A DNA stretch of 64,000 nucleotides from Microbacterium ureisolvens (GTDB lineage Bacteria; Actinomycetota; Actinomycetes; Actinomycetales; Microbacteriaceae). Where the stretch lies: the NCBI RefSeq assembly GCF_015278315.1, contig NZ_JADIJE010000002.1:124001-188000 (forward strand). Reading direction: 5' to 3'. Both the position numbers and the translations under genes were made by a program. Positions 18,244 through 30,131 of this stretch are shown here, piece after piece. The first letter of the stretch is position 1. Every line of letters starts with the position of its first letter. The notes beneath the pieces were generated by a model. The model had not been told where the DNA came from and did no database searches. It saw only the letters and a list, made by a program, of their open reading frames with translations.

Positions 18244-19067
18244 TCACCGCGCCCGATGGAGCCCCTGCGCGACTGCCCGCATGATCAGGTCCTGCACCTC
18301 GTGCCAGCGTTGCGTGATCTGGCCGTTGCCGACCCGGATCACGTGGTAGCCCAGAAGGGTGAGCTCGGCGTCGTGTCGGATGTCCTCCTCGCGCTGCGGG
18401 CCGACGTGCGTGCCGCCGTCCACCTGCAAGACGAGGCGGTCGCCGATGAGGAAATCCACGCGGTGGCGGGCGATCCAGATCTGCTGCCGGATCGGCAGCC
18501 GCAACCAGCGCAACCGCGGGATGACGGGCGATTCGAGCCCGGAATCCGACCAGACGCTCGCTTCGGCACAGAGCCTCCTGGCCGCGGGTGGCAGCTTGAG
18601 TCTCCTAAGGCCTCCTTCCTCACCGCTTCGCGCCGCAGCGCCGATTCCCAGATCGCAAGGGCGGCGTCATGCGGCTGGCACTGTGCGACGAGCACGAGGA
18701 CGTTCTCGATCGGGTCCACAAGGGAATCCGGATGCCGCGGCACGGCGGGCGTCGCCCAGTGCAGGTGTGCCCGTTCGATGCGCCGCCTGCCGTTCGTGGC
18801 CAGCGCAAGATGCGGGACCGATTCGGCGACCTGCCACAACCCGAGCCGCCGGGCCTGCGTGATGCAGGTCAGGACCGCGCTCGCAGCGGCCGCCGCGCGG
18901 AGCTCCGGGTCGGTTCCCGGCAGCGAGATCCAACTGCGGCCGACCCGCTCGAACACCCCCTCCGCCACCAGCCGGGACCGAGCGTGCTCTCTGATGCCGA
19001 ACGACTCCAGCGTGCGCGTGCGCGCGATGCCGCCCAAGGAGCGCAGGACCGCGGCTGCACCGTTCAC
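18244..19067 (-). pseudogene. AbiEi-like winged helix + DUF559 (Vsr-fold nuclease) protein, frameshifted
   Basis: Two reading frames together encode one known architecture. Residues 1-150 (frame from GTG at 19067) start with an AbiEi antitoxin-type winged helix (LGGIARTRTLESFGIREHARSRLV) and continue to ALRREAVRKEAL. The rest lies in the next frame: LKLPPAARRLCAEASVW, then the DUF559 core HRVDFLIGDRLVLQVDGGTHVG and LLGYHVIRVG. A single missing base near 18607 (GCCTT-AGGAGA in the coding sense, where GCCTTGAGGAGA would read ALRRL) restores one frame. The nuclease core residues are still present, so the loss is recent, or a sequencing error. Such proteins are common solitary genes in actinobacteria; no AbiEii toxin is adjacent. 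Confidence 0.75.
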
Positions 19068-19070
19068 GAT

Positions 19071-19103
19071 GCGAGTCTGCGGGTCGACGGGTCGCAGACT
19101 CGC
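19071..19103. promoter_or_regulatory. 11-bp perfect hairpin at the start of the DUF559 gene
   Basis: GCGAGTCTGCG (19071-19081) and CGCAGACTCGC (19093-19103) with an 11-base loop, only four bases upstream of the GTG start on the minus strand. It could be an autoregulatory operator for the winged-helix domain or a 5' mRNA hairpin. The potential -10 within its arm reads CAGACT rather than TAGACT. Confidence 0.5.
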
Positions 19104-19174
19104 GGCGTCCGCCGCATCTGTGGATCCTGCTCATGACCCCCGGGCTGTGGAGGAGACGGCGAGGGCTTCCCAGG

Positions 19175-19247
19175 GGGTGAAACGCGGAGATCCGGCGAGA
19201 ATCGGCCGATGGCGCGGCATCCGCCCGACTCTCGCCAGATCTCCGAT
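19175..19247. repeat. 73-bp palindromic repeat, copy 1
   Basis: Identical base for base to 19354-19426. Internally palindromic: CGGAGATCCGGCGAGA (19185-19200) pairs with TCTCGCCAGATCTCCG (19230-19245) with one mismatch; the loop holds GGCCGATGGCGCGGCATCC. Noncoding region of the 492-base gap 19068-19559. Looks like a REP- or MITE-like unit without an encoded transposase in the window. Confidence 0.8.
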
Positions 19248-19353
19248 TCCCACCCGCGGGCCTCGGGCTATGGCGCGCGAGCCCGCCGGGGCCTCGGTGC
19301 ATGGCGGCAGTGTGCCGCGGGCGGAGTTGTTCGGCGAGGAGCGGACGAATCCC

Positions 19354-19426
19354 GGGTGAAACGCGGAGATCCGGCGAGAATCGGCCGATGGCGCGGCATC
19401 CGCCCGACTCTCGCCAGATCTCCGAT
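19354..19426. repeat. 73-bp palindromic repeat, copy 2
   Basis: Exact direct repeat of 19175-19247, offset 179 bases. The 106 bases between the copies show no gene. After this copy the sequence reads CTTCACGGGTG, and before both copies GGGTGAAACG, so the shared block starts with GGGTGAAACG and ends at CTCCGAT. The rest of the 19068-19559 gap holds only hairpins. Confidence 0.8.
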
Positions 19427-19460
19427 CTTCACGGGTGCCGCCACCCGACCCCGACGAGCG

Positions 19461-19508
19461 CTCGCCTGCCACGGTGCGCGCGGGGGGTCGCGCACCGCGG
19501 CAGGCGAG
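19461..19508. repeat. Long hairpin downstream of the nitronate monooxygenase-like gene
   Basis: CTCGCCTGCC-A-CGGTGCGCG (19461-19480) pairs with CGCGCACCG-C-GGCAGGCGAG (19489-19508), one mismatch, eight-base loop. Strong structure 52 bases past the stop of the minus-strand gene; probably a back-up terminator or another palindromic repeat. Confidence 0.5.
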
Positions 19509-19517
19509 CAGCGGGGA

Positions 19518-19550
19518 GGGACGGATGCCGGGGGGCGAGGCATCCGTCCC
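19518..19550 (-). terminator. 12-bp hairpin terminator of the beta-oxidation operon
   Basis: GGGACGGATGCC (19518-19529) and GGCATCCGTCCC (19539-19550), nine-base G-rich loop, starting nine bases after the stop codon at 19560 of the minus-strand operon. No T-run follows, as is common in high-GC actinobacteria. The stem is made of the 9-mer ACGGATGCC that is enriched across the window. Confidence 0.65.
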
Positions 19551-19559
19551 CGAAATGCG

Positions 19560-22770
<3,211 letters not shown>

Positions 22771-22811
22771 AGGTGTGTTCTCTTCTCCGGTCGATTCGGA
22801 CGGATACTTCG

Positions 22812-22835
22812 ACTCGTGCCCCGCTCGGCACGAGT
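22812..22835 (-). terminator. Hairpin between thiolase and fadB-like genes
   Basis: ACTCGTGCC (22812-22820) and GGCACGAGT (22827-22835), perfect, six-base loop, six bases after the thiolase stop. It may cause partial termination or protect the upstream mRNA end, tuning the ratio of thiolase to FadB-like protein. Confidence 0.45.
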
Positions 22836-22841
22836 GCGGGG

Positions 22842-24044
22842 TCAGACCCGCTCGATGACGGTGGCGATGCCCATGCCGGCGCCGACGCACAGCGTCGCGA
22901 GGCCGCGCTTCTGGTCGCGTCGCTCGAGCTCGTCGAGCAGCGTGCCGAGGATCATGGCGCCGGTCGCCCCCAGCGGGTGCCCGAGAGCGATGGCGCCGCC
23001 GTTGACGTTGACCTTCTCGTGCGGGATGTCGAGATCCTTCATCCACTTCATGACGACGGCGGCGAAGGCCTCGTTCAGCTCGAACAGGTCGATGTCGGAT
23101 GCCTCGAGCCCGGCCTTCGCGAGTGCCTTCTCAGTTGCGGGGGTCGGCCCCGTCAGCATGATCGTCGGCTCGGAGCCGGTGACGGCGGTCGCGACGATGC
23201 GGGCGCGGGGCGTGAGGCCGAGGCGCTCGCCGACCTCCTTGCTGCCGATCAGCAGGAGCGCGGCGCCGTCGACGATGCCCGACGAGTTGCCGGCCGTGTG
23301 GACGTGGTGGATGCGCTCGACCGCGTGGTACTTCTGCGTCGCGACGGCGTCGAATCCGGCGTTCTCGCCGAGCGCGACGAAGGCGGCGGGCAGGCCTCCG
23401 AGGCCCGAGGTGTCAGGTCGGCGGTGCTCGTCGGTGTCGAGGAGCGTCACGCCGTTCTGGTCGCGTACCGGCACGACGGAGCCCTCGAACCTGCCCTCGC
23501 GCCAAGCCGTGTCGGCGCGGCGCTGCGACTCGGCGGCGTACGCGTCGACGTCGTCGCGTGAGAAGCCCTCGATCGTCGCGATGAGGTCGGCCCCGATGCC
23601 CTGCGGCACGAAGTAGAGGTCGTAGTTCGTGGTGGGGTCCTGCGCGTACGCGCCGCCGTCCGACCCGATCGGCACGCGCGACATCGACTCCACGCCGCCC
23701 GCGAGCACGAGGTCCTCGAAGCCGGACGCGACCTTCTGCGCCGCCGTGTTGACCGCCTCCAGTCCCGACGCGCAGAAGCGGTTCAGCTGCACGCCCGCGA
23801 CGGTCTCGGGCAGGCCCGCCACCAGCGCCGCGGTGCGGGCGATGTCGCCGCCCTGCTCGCCGATCGGCGAGACGACGCCGAGGACGATGTCGTCGATGAG
23901 GGCGGGGTCGACGCCGGGATTGCGCTCGAGGAGGGCGTCGATGAGTCCGACCACGAGGTCGACGGGCTTCGTGCCGTGCAGCGCTCCGCCGCGGTTCTTG
24001 CCGCGCGGCGTCCGCACGGCGTCGTAGATGTATGCGTCAGTCAT
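22842..24044 (-). CDS. fadA: Acetyl-CoA C-acyltransferase (3-ketoacyl-CoA thiolase)
   Basis: 400 residues, normal degradative thiolase. Nucleophile Cys in [14 protein letters not shown], the His in [15 protein letters not shown] and the second Cys in [11 protein letters not shown] are all present; EAFAAVV with NEAF motif too. Cleaves 3-ketoacyl-CoA to acetyl-CoA and a shortened acyl-CoA. Good ribosome binding site (GAGGAG) before the ATG at 24044, eleven bases after the acyl-CoA dehydrogenase. Forms the FadBA pair with the downstream gene. Confidence 0.94.
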   Translation of the reverse strand: MTDAYIYDAVRTPRGKNRGGALHGTKPVDLVVGLIDALLERNPGVDPALIDDIVLGVVSPIGEQGGDIARTAALVAGLPETVAGVQLNRFCASGLEAVNTAAQKVASGFEDLVLAGGVESMSRVPIGSDGGAYAQDPTTNYDLYFVPQGIGADLIATIEGFSRDDVDAYAAESQRRADTAWREGRFEGSVVPVRDQNGVTLLDTDEHRRPDTSGLGGLPAAFVALGENAGFDAVATQKYHAVERIHHVHTAGNSSGIVDGAALLLIGSKEVGERLGLTPRARIVATAVTGSEPTIMLTGPTPATEKALAKAGLEASDIDLFELNEAFAAVVMKWMKDLDIPHEKVNVNGGAIALGHPLGATGAMILGTLLDELERRDQKRGLATLCVGAGMGIATVIERV

Positions 24045-24055
24045 CGATGAGCTCC

Positions 24056-25207
24056 TCACAGTCCGAGGCTCCGACCGACGATCTCCTTCATGATCTCGGT
24101 CGTGCCGCCGTAGATGGTCGTGATGCGCGCGTCCTCGTAGTCGCGCGCGATGCGGTACTCGCGCATGTAGCCGTACCCGCCGTGCAGCTGCAGGCAGCGG
24201 TTCACGACCTGCACGTACTGCTCCGTGGTCCAGAACTTGGCCGCCGCGGCATCTTCGGCCGACAGGTCGCCCGCGGAGTGCAGGGCGATGCACCGGTCGA
24301 TGTAGGCGCGGCTCGCGTCGGTCGCGGTGATCATGTCGGCGAGCTCGAACCGGGTGTTCTGGAACGATCCGATCGGCTTGCCGAACGCCTTGCGGTCCTT
24401 CACGTACGCGACCGTGCGCTCCAGCACGCCCTCGCTCGAGGCGACGGCGGCCGCCGCGATCGACAGACGCTCCTGGGGCAGGTTGCGCATGAGCCCGAAG
24501 AATCCGTCGCCCTCGGCGCCGAGCAGGTTCGCGGCGGGCACGCGCACGTCCTGGAACACGAGCTCGCTGGTGTCCTGCGCGTGCAGCCCGATCTTCTCGA
24601 GGTTGCGGCCGCGCGAGAATCCCGGCGAATCCGTCTCGATCACGAGGAGGCTGAGCCCCCGGTGGGGATCCTCGCTGGTGCGCACCGCGGTGACGACGAG
24701 GTCGGCGTTCTGCCCGTTCGAGATGAAGATCTTGGTGCCGTTGACGATGTAGTCGTCGCCGTCGCGCACCGCCGAGGCGCGGATGCCCGACAGGTCGCTG
24801 CCCGTGCCGGGCTCGGTCATGGCGACCGCGACGATGAACTCGCCGGCGGCGATGCCCGGCAGCCACCGCTGCTTCTGCTCGTCGTTCGTCAGGTCGGTGA
24901 AGTACGGGATGACGATGTCGTTCGACAGCGCGATCCCGGCCATGCCGTCCGACACCGGGTTGCGCGCGAGCTCCTCGCCCATGATCGCGTGGAAGCGGAA
25001 GTCGTCGGCGCCGCCGCCGCCGTACTCCTCGGGGATCGCGAAGCCGAGGATGCCGGCCTCGGCGGCTTTGGTGAAGAGCCAGCGGTCGACTTTGCCCTCC
25101 GCGCTCCAGCGGTCGGCGTTCGGCCGCGCGTGCTGCTCGACGAAGGCCTGCACGACCTCGCGGAACTGCTCGTGATCCTCGTCGTAGATGTCTCTCGTCA
25201 GCGTCAT
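24056..25207 (-). CDS. fadE: Acyl-CoA dehydrogenase, long-chain (LCAD/IVD-like) type
   Basis: 383-residue FAD enzyme introducing the 2,3 double bond; passes electrons to ETF. Motifs: [14 protein letters not shown] and [12 protein letters not shown] (FAD/substrate region), [12 protein letters not shown], and C-terminal [18 protein letters not shown]. The usual short-chain catalytic Glu of YEGT is Gly here (YGGT), while a Glu sits in [12 protein letters not shown], the position used by LCAD and isovaleryl-CoA dehydrogenases, so the enzyme should be active with long or branched substrates. ATG at 25207 has GGAGG at good spacing. First gene of the minus-strand beta-oxidation operon. Confidence 0.92.
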   Translation of the reverse strand: MTLTRDIYDEDHEQFREVVQAFVEQHARPNADRWSAEGKVDRWLFTKAAEAGILGFAIPEEYGGGGADDFRFHAIMGEELARNPVSDGMAGIALSNDIVIPYFTDLTNDEQKQRWLPGIAAGEFIVAVAMTEPGTGSDLSGIRASAVRDGDDYIVNGTKIFISNGQNADLVVTAVRTSEDPHRGLSLLVIETDSPGFSRGRNLEKIGLHAQDTSELVFQDVRVPAANLLGAEGDGFFGLMRNLPQERLSIAAAAVASSEGVLERTVAYVKDRKAFGKPIGSFQNTRFELADMITATDASRAYIDRCIALHSAGDLSAEDAAAAKFWTTEQYVQVVNRCLQLHGGYGYMREYRIARDYEDARITTIYGGTTEIMKEIVGRSLGL

Positions 25208-25398
25208 CGCCGATACCTCCGGTTCCGGTGCGGCGTCATCGCCGCGAAGCATGTTTTTATTATGCATTAGAAACTGGATGCCGCAACCCGGCCGATCCCG
25301 GCGGATCGAGGCTTGTGCGGGTGGGGTTTCTTACGCACGATTAAACGCGGGCCGTCTGCTGCCGTACGGTGGAGCGGCCCTGAGGAGTGAGGACGAAG
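25208..25398. promoter_or_regulatory. Divergent promoter region between the two acyl-CoA operons
   Basis: 191 bases without a gene. An unusually AT-rich patch, TGTTTTTATTATGCATTAG (25250-25268), stands out in this GC-rich sequence and should hold the promoter and operator of the minus-strand operon. Nearer the plus operon, TTCTTACGCACGATTAAAC (25329-25347) is a second AT-rich stretch. I see no convincing long palindrome. Confidence 0.45.
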
Positions 25399-26157
25399 AT
25401 GACCGAACTGCACGGACGCACCGCGATCGTGACGGGCGCGAGCCGGGGCATCGGCCTGGCGATCGCCGCACGACTGGCCGCCGACGGGGCGCGGGTGTGC
25501 CTCACGGCGCGGCACGCCGATGAGCTGGCCGAGGCCGTCGCCTCGCTCCCCGCCGGGCGGGCGATCGGCGTCGCCGGAGCCGCCGACGACGCCGACCACC
25601 GGGCCGCCGTCCTCGATCGCGTGGTCTCGGAGTTCGGCGGCCTCGACATCCTCGTCAACAACGCGGGCATCAACCCGGTGTACGGTCCGGTCGCCGAGCT
25701 CGACCTCGGCGCCGCCCGCAAGATCCTCGAGGTGAACGTCGTATCCACGCTGGCGTGGACGCAGGAGGCGCTGCGCAGCGGGCTCGGCGAAGGCGCGCAC
25801 GGCGGCAGCGTGGTGAACCTGTCGTCGGTGACCGGGGCGGTGCCGTCACCGGGCATCGGGTGGTACGGCGTCACCAAGGCCGCGGTCGCCCACCTCACCA
25901 CGACGCTCGCGGTCGAGCTCGCCCCCCGCGTCCGGGTCAACGCCGTGGCACCGGCCGTCGTCAAGACCCGGTTCGCGCGGGCGCTGTACGAGGGGCGCGA
26001 GGAAGAGGTCGCCGGCGGCTACCCGATGGGGCGGCTCGGGATCCCCGAAGACGTCGCGGGAGCCGTCGCCTTCCTGGTCGGCGACGATGCGTCGTGGATC
26101 ACCGGCCAGGTGCTCACCCTCGACGGCGGACTGCTCGGGGCAGGAGGTGCGGCATGA
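25399..26157 (+). CDS. Short-chain dehydrogenase/reductase (FabG-like)
   Basis: 252 residues, classical SDR. Cofactor motif TGASRGIG (about 12-19), NNAG (about 87-90), catalytic Ser in NLSSVTG and YGVTK (Tyr/Lys). The C-terminus LTLDGGLLGAGG is the common FabG-type end. It reduces or oxidises a hydroxyl/keto group with NAD(P). As first gene of an operon with an ACAD, an APH-type kinase and a thiolase, a role as 4-oxoacyl-CoA reductase (as LvaD) or 3-hydroxyacyl-CoA dehydrogenase is reasonable. Start at 25399 is set by GAGGACGAAG just upstream. Confidence 0.88.
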   Translation: MTELHGRTAIVTGASRGIGLAIAARLAADGARVCLTARHADELAEAVASLPAGRAIGVAGAADDADHRAAVLDRVVSEFGGLDILVNNAGINPVYGPVAELDLGAARKILEVNVVSTLAWTQEALRSGLGEGAHGGSVVNLSSVTGAVPSPGIGWYGVTKAAVAHLTTTLAVELAPRVRVNAVAPAVVKTRFARALYEGREEEVAGGYPMGRLGIPEDVAGAVAFLVGDDASWITGQVLTLDGGLLGAGGAA

Positions 26158-27380
26158 GCGCGGCATCCGTTCCCGACGTCGGGGACGTCCGCGACCTCCG
26201 CGACCGCACGCGGGCGTTCATCCGCGAGGTCGTGCTGCCGGCCGAACCCGCACCCGGTGCGGCGCTCTCCGACGACGTCCGTGACAGCCTGCGTGCGCAG
26301 GCCCGCGACGCCGGCGTCTTCGCCCCGCATGCGCCGGTCGCCTACGGCGGCCTCGGGCTGCCCCTCGACCGATGGTCGCCGGTGTTCCAGGAGGCCGGTT
26401 ACTCGCCCATCGGTCCCGCGGTGCTCAACATCATGGCTCCCGACGAAGGCAACATGCACCTCCTCCACGTGGTGGGCACACCCGCGCAGCGGGAGCGCTA
26501 CCTGGCACCGCTCGTGCGCGGCGACGTGCGCTCGAGCTTCGCCATGACCGAGCCGCACCCGGGAGCCGGCTCCGACCCCCGCGCGCTGTCGACGACCGCG
26601 GAGCGTGTCGACGGCGGGTGGCGCATCTCGGGGCGCAAGCGGTTCATCAGCGGTGCGAACGGGGCGGCGTTCGCGATCGTCATGGCGCGGACACCGGCGA
26701 GCGCCGACGCGCCCGAGGGCGCGACCATGTTCCTCGTGCCGCTCGACGCGCCGGGCGTCACGGTCGGTCCCGACGTGCACACGATCGAGGGTGCGATCGC
26801 GGGCGGGCATCCGTACGTGAGCTTCGACGGATGCCTCGTCTCCGACGACGACGTGCTCGGGGAGCCCGGTCAGGGGTTCCGCTACGCCCAGGTGCGGCTC
26901 GGCCCGGCGCGGCTGACCCACTGCATGCGGTGGCTCGGGCTCGCGCGCCGGGCGCACGACACGGCCCTCGACCGCGCGAACGCGCGCGAGCTGTTCGGCT
27001 CGCGGCTGCGCGACCTCGGCGTCGCGCAGGCGCTGCTGGCCGACAGCGTCATCGACCTCGAGACGTCCGACGCCATCATCGACAAGACGGCCCGCGTGCT
27101 CGTCGCCGATCCCCGCGCGGGGGAGGCGCTGTCGTCGGTGGCCAAGGTGCACTGCTCCGAGGCCGTCTTCCGAGTCATCGACCGGGCGGTGCAGCTGTGC
27201 GGCGGCGACGGAGTCACCGACGCCCTGCCGCTCATCCAGTACCTCAACGAGGTCCGCCCGTTCCGGATCTACGACGGGTCGAGCGAGACCCATCGCTGGG
27301 CGATCGCGCGGCGCGCGGCATCCGCCCGCTCCCGCGAGGTCGAGGCGGGGGCCGCCCGCCTCGACGAGGTGACCCCGTGA
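26154..27380 (+). CDS. Acyl-CoA dehydrogenase of the ACAD10/11 (LvaC) type
   Basis: 408 residues. Flavin enzyme with FAMTEPHPGAGSDPRALST, RKRFISGANGAAFAIVMA and C-terminal FRIYDGSSETHRWAIAR. The DGSSETHR end and the PLDRWSPVFQEAGYSPIG N-terminus resemble the ACAD10/ACAD11 and LvaC branch more than ordinary FadE. In that branch the enzyme works on 4-phosphoacyl-CoA made by a partner kinase, eliminating phosphate. The next gene is exactly such a kinase (four-base GTGA overlap), and the SDR before it overlaps by four bases (ATGA). If it is a plain dehydrogenase, ETF would be its acceptor. Confidence 0.87.
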   Translation: MSAASVPDVGDVRDLRDRTRAFIREVVLPAEPAPGAALSDDVRDSLRAQARDAGVFAPHAPVAYGGLGLPLDRWSPVFQEAGYSPIGPAVLNIMAPDEGNMHLLHVVGTPAQRERYLAPLVRGDVRSSFAMTEPHPGAGSDPRALSTTAERVDGGWRISGRKRFISGANGAAFAIVMARTPASADAPEGATMFLVPLDAPGVTVGPDVHTIEGAIAGGHPYVSFDGCLVSDDDVLGEPGQGFRYAQVRLGPARLTHCMRWLGLARRAHDTALDRANARELFGSRLRDLGVAQALLADSVIDLETSDAIIDKTARVLVADPRAGEALSSVAKVHCSEAVFRVIDRAVQLCGGDGVTDALPLIQYLNEVRPFRIYDGSSETHRWAIARRAASARSREVEAGAARLDEVTP

Positions 27381-28465
27381 ACGTCCGCCCCGACGGCGTC
27401 GAGGTCGTCGCGTCGTGGGCCGATGCCGCGGGCCTCGACCGACCGCCGCTCCTGGTCGTCGACGCGGTCGAGGGGTACCTGCGCGCGGCCGGGTTCGGCG
27501 AGGGCGACCTCGCGTGGGAGCGCATCGGCGAGGGGCACTCCAACGTCACGTACGCCATCTCGTACGGCGCGCACGATCTCGTGCTGCGGCGCGGCCCCCG
27601 CCCGCCGCACCCGCCCTCCACGCACGACATGGCGCGCGAGGCCCGCGTGCAGCGCGTGCTGGCCGCCGCCGGCGTGCCGGTGCCGGCGATCGTCGGCGAG
27701 TGCGACGATCCCCCGGTGCTCGGCGTGCCGTTCTACGTCATGGCGCGGATCGACGGGGATGTGGTGACGGATGCCGTGCCCCCGGCACTCGACGATGCCG
27801 ACGGCCGACGGGGCATCGGGTTCGCCGCTGTCGACGCACTCGCCGCTCTGCACGCGGTGCCGGTCGACGAGGGAGAGGTCGCCGCGCTCGGGCGCCCGGA
27901 CGGCTACCTCGCGCGACAGGTCGGACGCTTCGCCGCGCTGTGGGAGGTCAACTCGCGGCGGTCGTTCCCGTCGGTGGCGGAGCTCGCCGCGTGGCTCGGG
28001 GAGCGGATGCCCGAGACGCAGCGGGCCTCGGTCGTGCACGGCGACTTCCGCATCGGCAACCTCATGTACGCGCCGGGTGCTCCGGCGCGGGTCGCCGCCA
28101 TCCTCGACTGGGAGATGGCGACGCTCGGCGATCCCCTCGCCGACCTCGGCTACTTCACCGCGACGTACGCGCGACCGGGGGTGCGGCCGACGCCTCTCGA
28201 GCTGACGACCGTGACGCGGCTCGACGGGTTCCCCGAGACGTCGGAACTCGTCGACCGCTATGCGGCGCGGCATTCGCTCGATCTCTCGTTCCTGCCCTGG
28301 TACGAGGCGCTCGCCTTCTTCAAGGCGGCGGTGTTCTGCGAGGCGCTGTACACGCGCTGGCTCGACGGCCAGCGGCCGGGCGACACGTTCGGTCCGACGC
28401 TGGAGGAGGGCGTGCCCCGGCTGCTCGAGGCGGCGCAGGAGCGGGCGGCGGCGCTGGCCGGCTGA
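27377..28465 (+). CDS. APH-family phosphotransferase (LvaA / ACAD11 kinase-domain-like)
   Basis: 362 residues with the aminoglycoside-phosphotransferase kinase fold: glycine/Ser loop IGEGHSNVTYAI, Lys-region VLRRGPRPPHPPSTHDM, catalytic loop VVHGDFRIGNLMY (HGDxxxxN) and metal motif ILDWEMATLGDPLADLGY. The RRGPRPPHPPSTHDM signature is that of kinases fused to or paired with ACAD10/11-type dehydrogenases, which phosphorylate 4-hydroxyacyl-CoA, rather than drug kinases. GTG start inside the preceding stop codon; no ribosome binding site of its own, so coupled. An antibiotic resistance role is unlikely. Confidence 0.85.
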   Translation: MNVRPDGVEVVASWADAAGLDRPPLLVVDAVEGYLRAAGFGEGDLAWERIGEGHSNVTYAISYGAHDLVLRRGPRPPHPPSTHDMAREARVQRVLAAAGVPVPAIVGECDDPPVLGVPFYVMARIDGDVVTDAVPPALDDADGRRGIGFAAVDALAALHAVPVDEGEVAALGRPDGYLARQVGRFAALWEVNSRRSFPSVAELAAWLGERMPETQRASVVHGDFRIGNLMYAPGAPARVAAILDWEMATLGDPLADLGYFTATYARPGVRPTPLELTTVTRLDGFPETSELVDRYAARHSLDLSFLPWYEALAFFKAAVFCEALYTRWLDGQRPGDTFGPTLEEGVPRLLEAAQERAAALAG

Positions 28466-28497
28466 ACCGCCGTAGGCTTCTGGGCAGGAGGTCTCTT

Positions 28498-29676
28498 ATG
28501 CCCCAGGCCGTCATCGTCGATGTGGTCCGCACCCCGTCCGGGCGCGGCAAGCCGGGCGGAGCGCTGAGTGCGGTGCACCCGGTCGACCTCGCTGCGGGTG
28601 TGCTGACCGCGCTGCTCGAGCGCAACGGGCTCGAGTCCCGTCAGATCGACGACGTGCTCATGGGGTGCGTCAGCCAGGTCGGCGACCAGTCCCTCAACGT
28701 CGCCCGGCAGTCGGTGCTCGCGGCGGGGTTCGACGAGACGGTGCCGGCCGTCACGATCGACCGGCAGTGCGGATCGAGCCAGCAGGCCGCGCACTTCGCC
28801 GCGCAGGGCGTGATCGCCGGTGCCTACGACATCGTGATCGCGGCCGGCGTCGAGTCGATGAGCCGCGTGCCGCTGGGTTCGTCCGCCCACGGCGGCACCG
28901 TCTCCGACGGGGTCGCGCGACGTTACCCGGACGGCCTCGTGAACCAGGGTGTGTCGGCCGAGCTCATCGCCCAGCGGTGGGGCTTCAGCCGCGAGGAGCT
29001 GGACGCGTACTCGGCCGAGTCGCACCGGAGGGCGGCGGACGCCTGGAGCCACGGCCGCTTCGACTCGCAGGTCGTGCCGGTGCTGGCCGGCGGCCCCGAG
29101 GCCGTCGCGTTCGACGAGACGGTGAGAGCGGGCACCTCGGTGGAGTCGCTCGCGGGCCTCGCACCCGCCTTCCGCACCGACGCGCTCGCCGCGCGGTTCC
29201 CCGACCTCGACTGGCGCATCACCGCAGGCAACTCGTCGCCGCTCACGGACGCGGCATCCGCTGCGCTCATCGTGAGCGAGGAGAAGGCGGCGGCGCTGGG
29301 CCTCACGCCCAGGGCGCGGTTCCACTCGTTCGCCGTCGTCGGCGACGATCCGATGCTGATGCTCACCGGGCCGATCCCGGCGACCCGGCGCATCCTGGAG
29401 CGCAGCGGACTGGGGATCGACGACATCGACCTGTACGAGGTCAACGAGGCCTTCGCGTCGGTGCCGCTCGCGTGGCAGCGCGAGCTCGACGCCGATCCGG
29501 CGAAGCTCAACCCGTGGGGCGGTGCGATCGCGCTCGGCCACGCCGTCGGCGCGTCCGGCACGCGCCTGCTGGGCACCCTCGTGTCGGCTCTCGAGGCGAC
29601 CGGCGGCCGCTACGGGCTGCAGACGATGTGCGAGGGCGGCGGCATGGCCAACGCCACCATCCTCGAACGCCTCTGA
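28498..29676 (+). CDS. Thiolase (acetyl-CoA acetyltransferase family)
   Basis: 392-residue thiolase with nucleophile Cys in DRQCGSSQQAAHF, His in [16 protein letters not shown], and second Cys in QTMCEGGGMAN. Intact ribosome binding site CAGGAGG. Compared with the other thiolase of the window (22842) it is a distinct paralogue and lies in the SDR/ACAD/kinase operon, so it would cleave the 3-ketoacyl-CoA generated there into acetyl-CoA plus, for a five-carbon substrate, propionyl-CoA, linking to prpC. Confidence 0.92.
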   Translation: MPQAVIVDVVRTPSGRGKPGGALSAVHPVDLAAGVLTALLERNGLESRQIDDVLMGCVSQVGDQSLNVARQSVLAAGFDETVPAVTIDRQCGSSQQAAHFAAQGVIAGAYDIVIAAGVESMSRVPLGSSAHGGTVSDGVARRYPDGLVNQGVSAELIAQRWGFSREELDAYSAESHRRAADAWSHGRFDSQVVPVLAGGPEAVAFDETVRAGTSVESLAGLAPAFRTDALAARFPDLDWRITAGNSSPLTDAASAALIVSEEKAAALGLTPRARFHSFAVVGDDPMLMLTGPIPATRRILERSGLGIDDIDLYEVNEAFASVPLAWQRELDADPAKLNPWGGAIALGHAVGASGTRLLGTLVSALEATGGRYGLQTMCEGGGMANATILERL

Positions 29677-29684
29677 GCTCGGCT

Positions 29685-29987
29685 TCAGGCGGTGCGGGTG
29701 CCGACCACGGTCGACGCCGGGTACGGGCCCGACTGAGCGGTGCCCGCCAGGCGATCGCCGACGACGTGCAGCTCGAACCGGAGCGACATCGGCAGCGGCG
29801 CCATGAGGTCGAGGGTGAACGCCGCCCTGTCCCCGGTGGCCGTCCCGTTCCGCAGCGGAACCGGGCCCGTCGCGCTGATCGCCGTTCCGGTGAGCGAGGT
29901 CCCCGCGGTCGCGAGGATGAGGTCGTACCGCCGCGACCCCGCGAGCGTGGCCACTTCGATCGCCCACGATCCGTCGATGCTCGCCAC
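29685..29987 (-). CDS. Small beta-rich protein of unknown function
   Basis: 100 residues, starting SIDGSWAIEVATLAGSRR and running as alternating strands with repeated LTGTAIS.../LAGTAQSG turns: one sheet-forming unit reading like the actinobacterial family of small proteins whose members end in DGDxxxGTxxxGxxG. No signal peptide or membrane segment. GTG start at 29987, six bases after GAGGGG; a 144-base gap separates it from the divergent monooxygenase-like gene, with a GGCGGCC/GGCCGCC dyad at about 30006-30032. Function not known. Confidence 0.6.
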   Translation of the reverse strand: MASIDGSWAIEVATLAGSRRYDLILATAGTSLTGTAISATGPVPLRNGTATGDRAAFTLDLMAPLPMSLRFELHVVGDRLAGTAQSGPYPASTVVGTRTA

Positions 29988-30131
29988 CGCACGCCCCTCT
30001 TCTCGCGGCGGCCGAGCCGGTCGAACGGCCGCCGAGGCCATCCTGCCGCAGCCGCCCTCCATCACGGAAGGGACGGCGCGGCGGGCATCAGCGGGCTGCG
30101 CATCGGCGCCCCGTGCGGCGAGGATGTCGCC

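Noticed and set aside
18244..19067. AbiE toxin-antitoxin system
   Set aside because: Only the AbiEi-like winged helix with a DUF559 part is present; no AbiEii nucleotidyltransferase toxin neighbour.
19175..19426. Repeats as a CRISPR array
   Set aside because: Only two exact 73-bp copies with a 106-bp interval and internal palindromes; no cas genes and no regular short repeats.
27377..28465. Aminoglycoside resistance gene
   Set aside because: The kinase fold is right but the ACAD overlap and RRGPRPPHPPSTHDM region mark an acyl-CoA-linked kinase.
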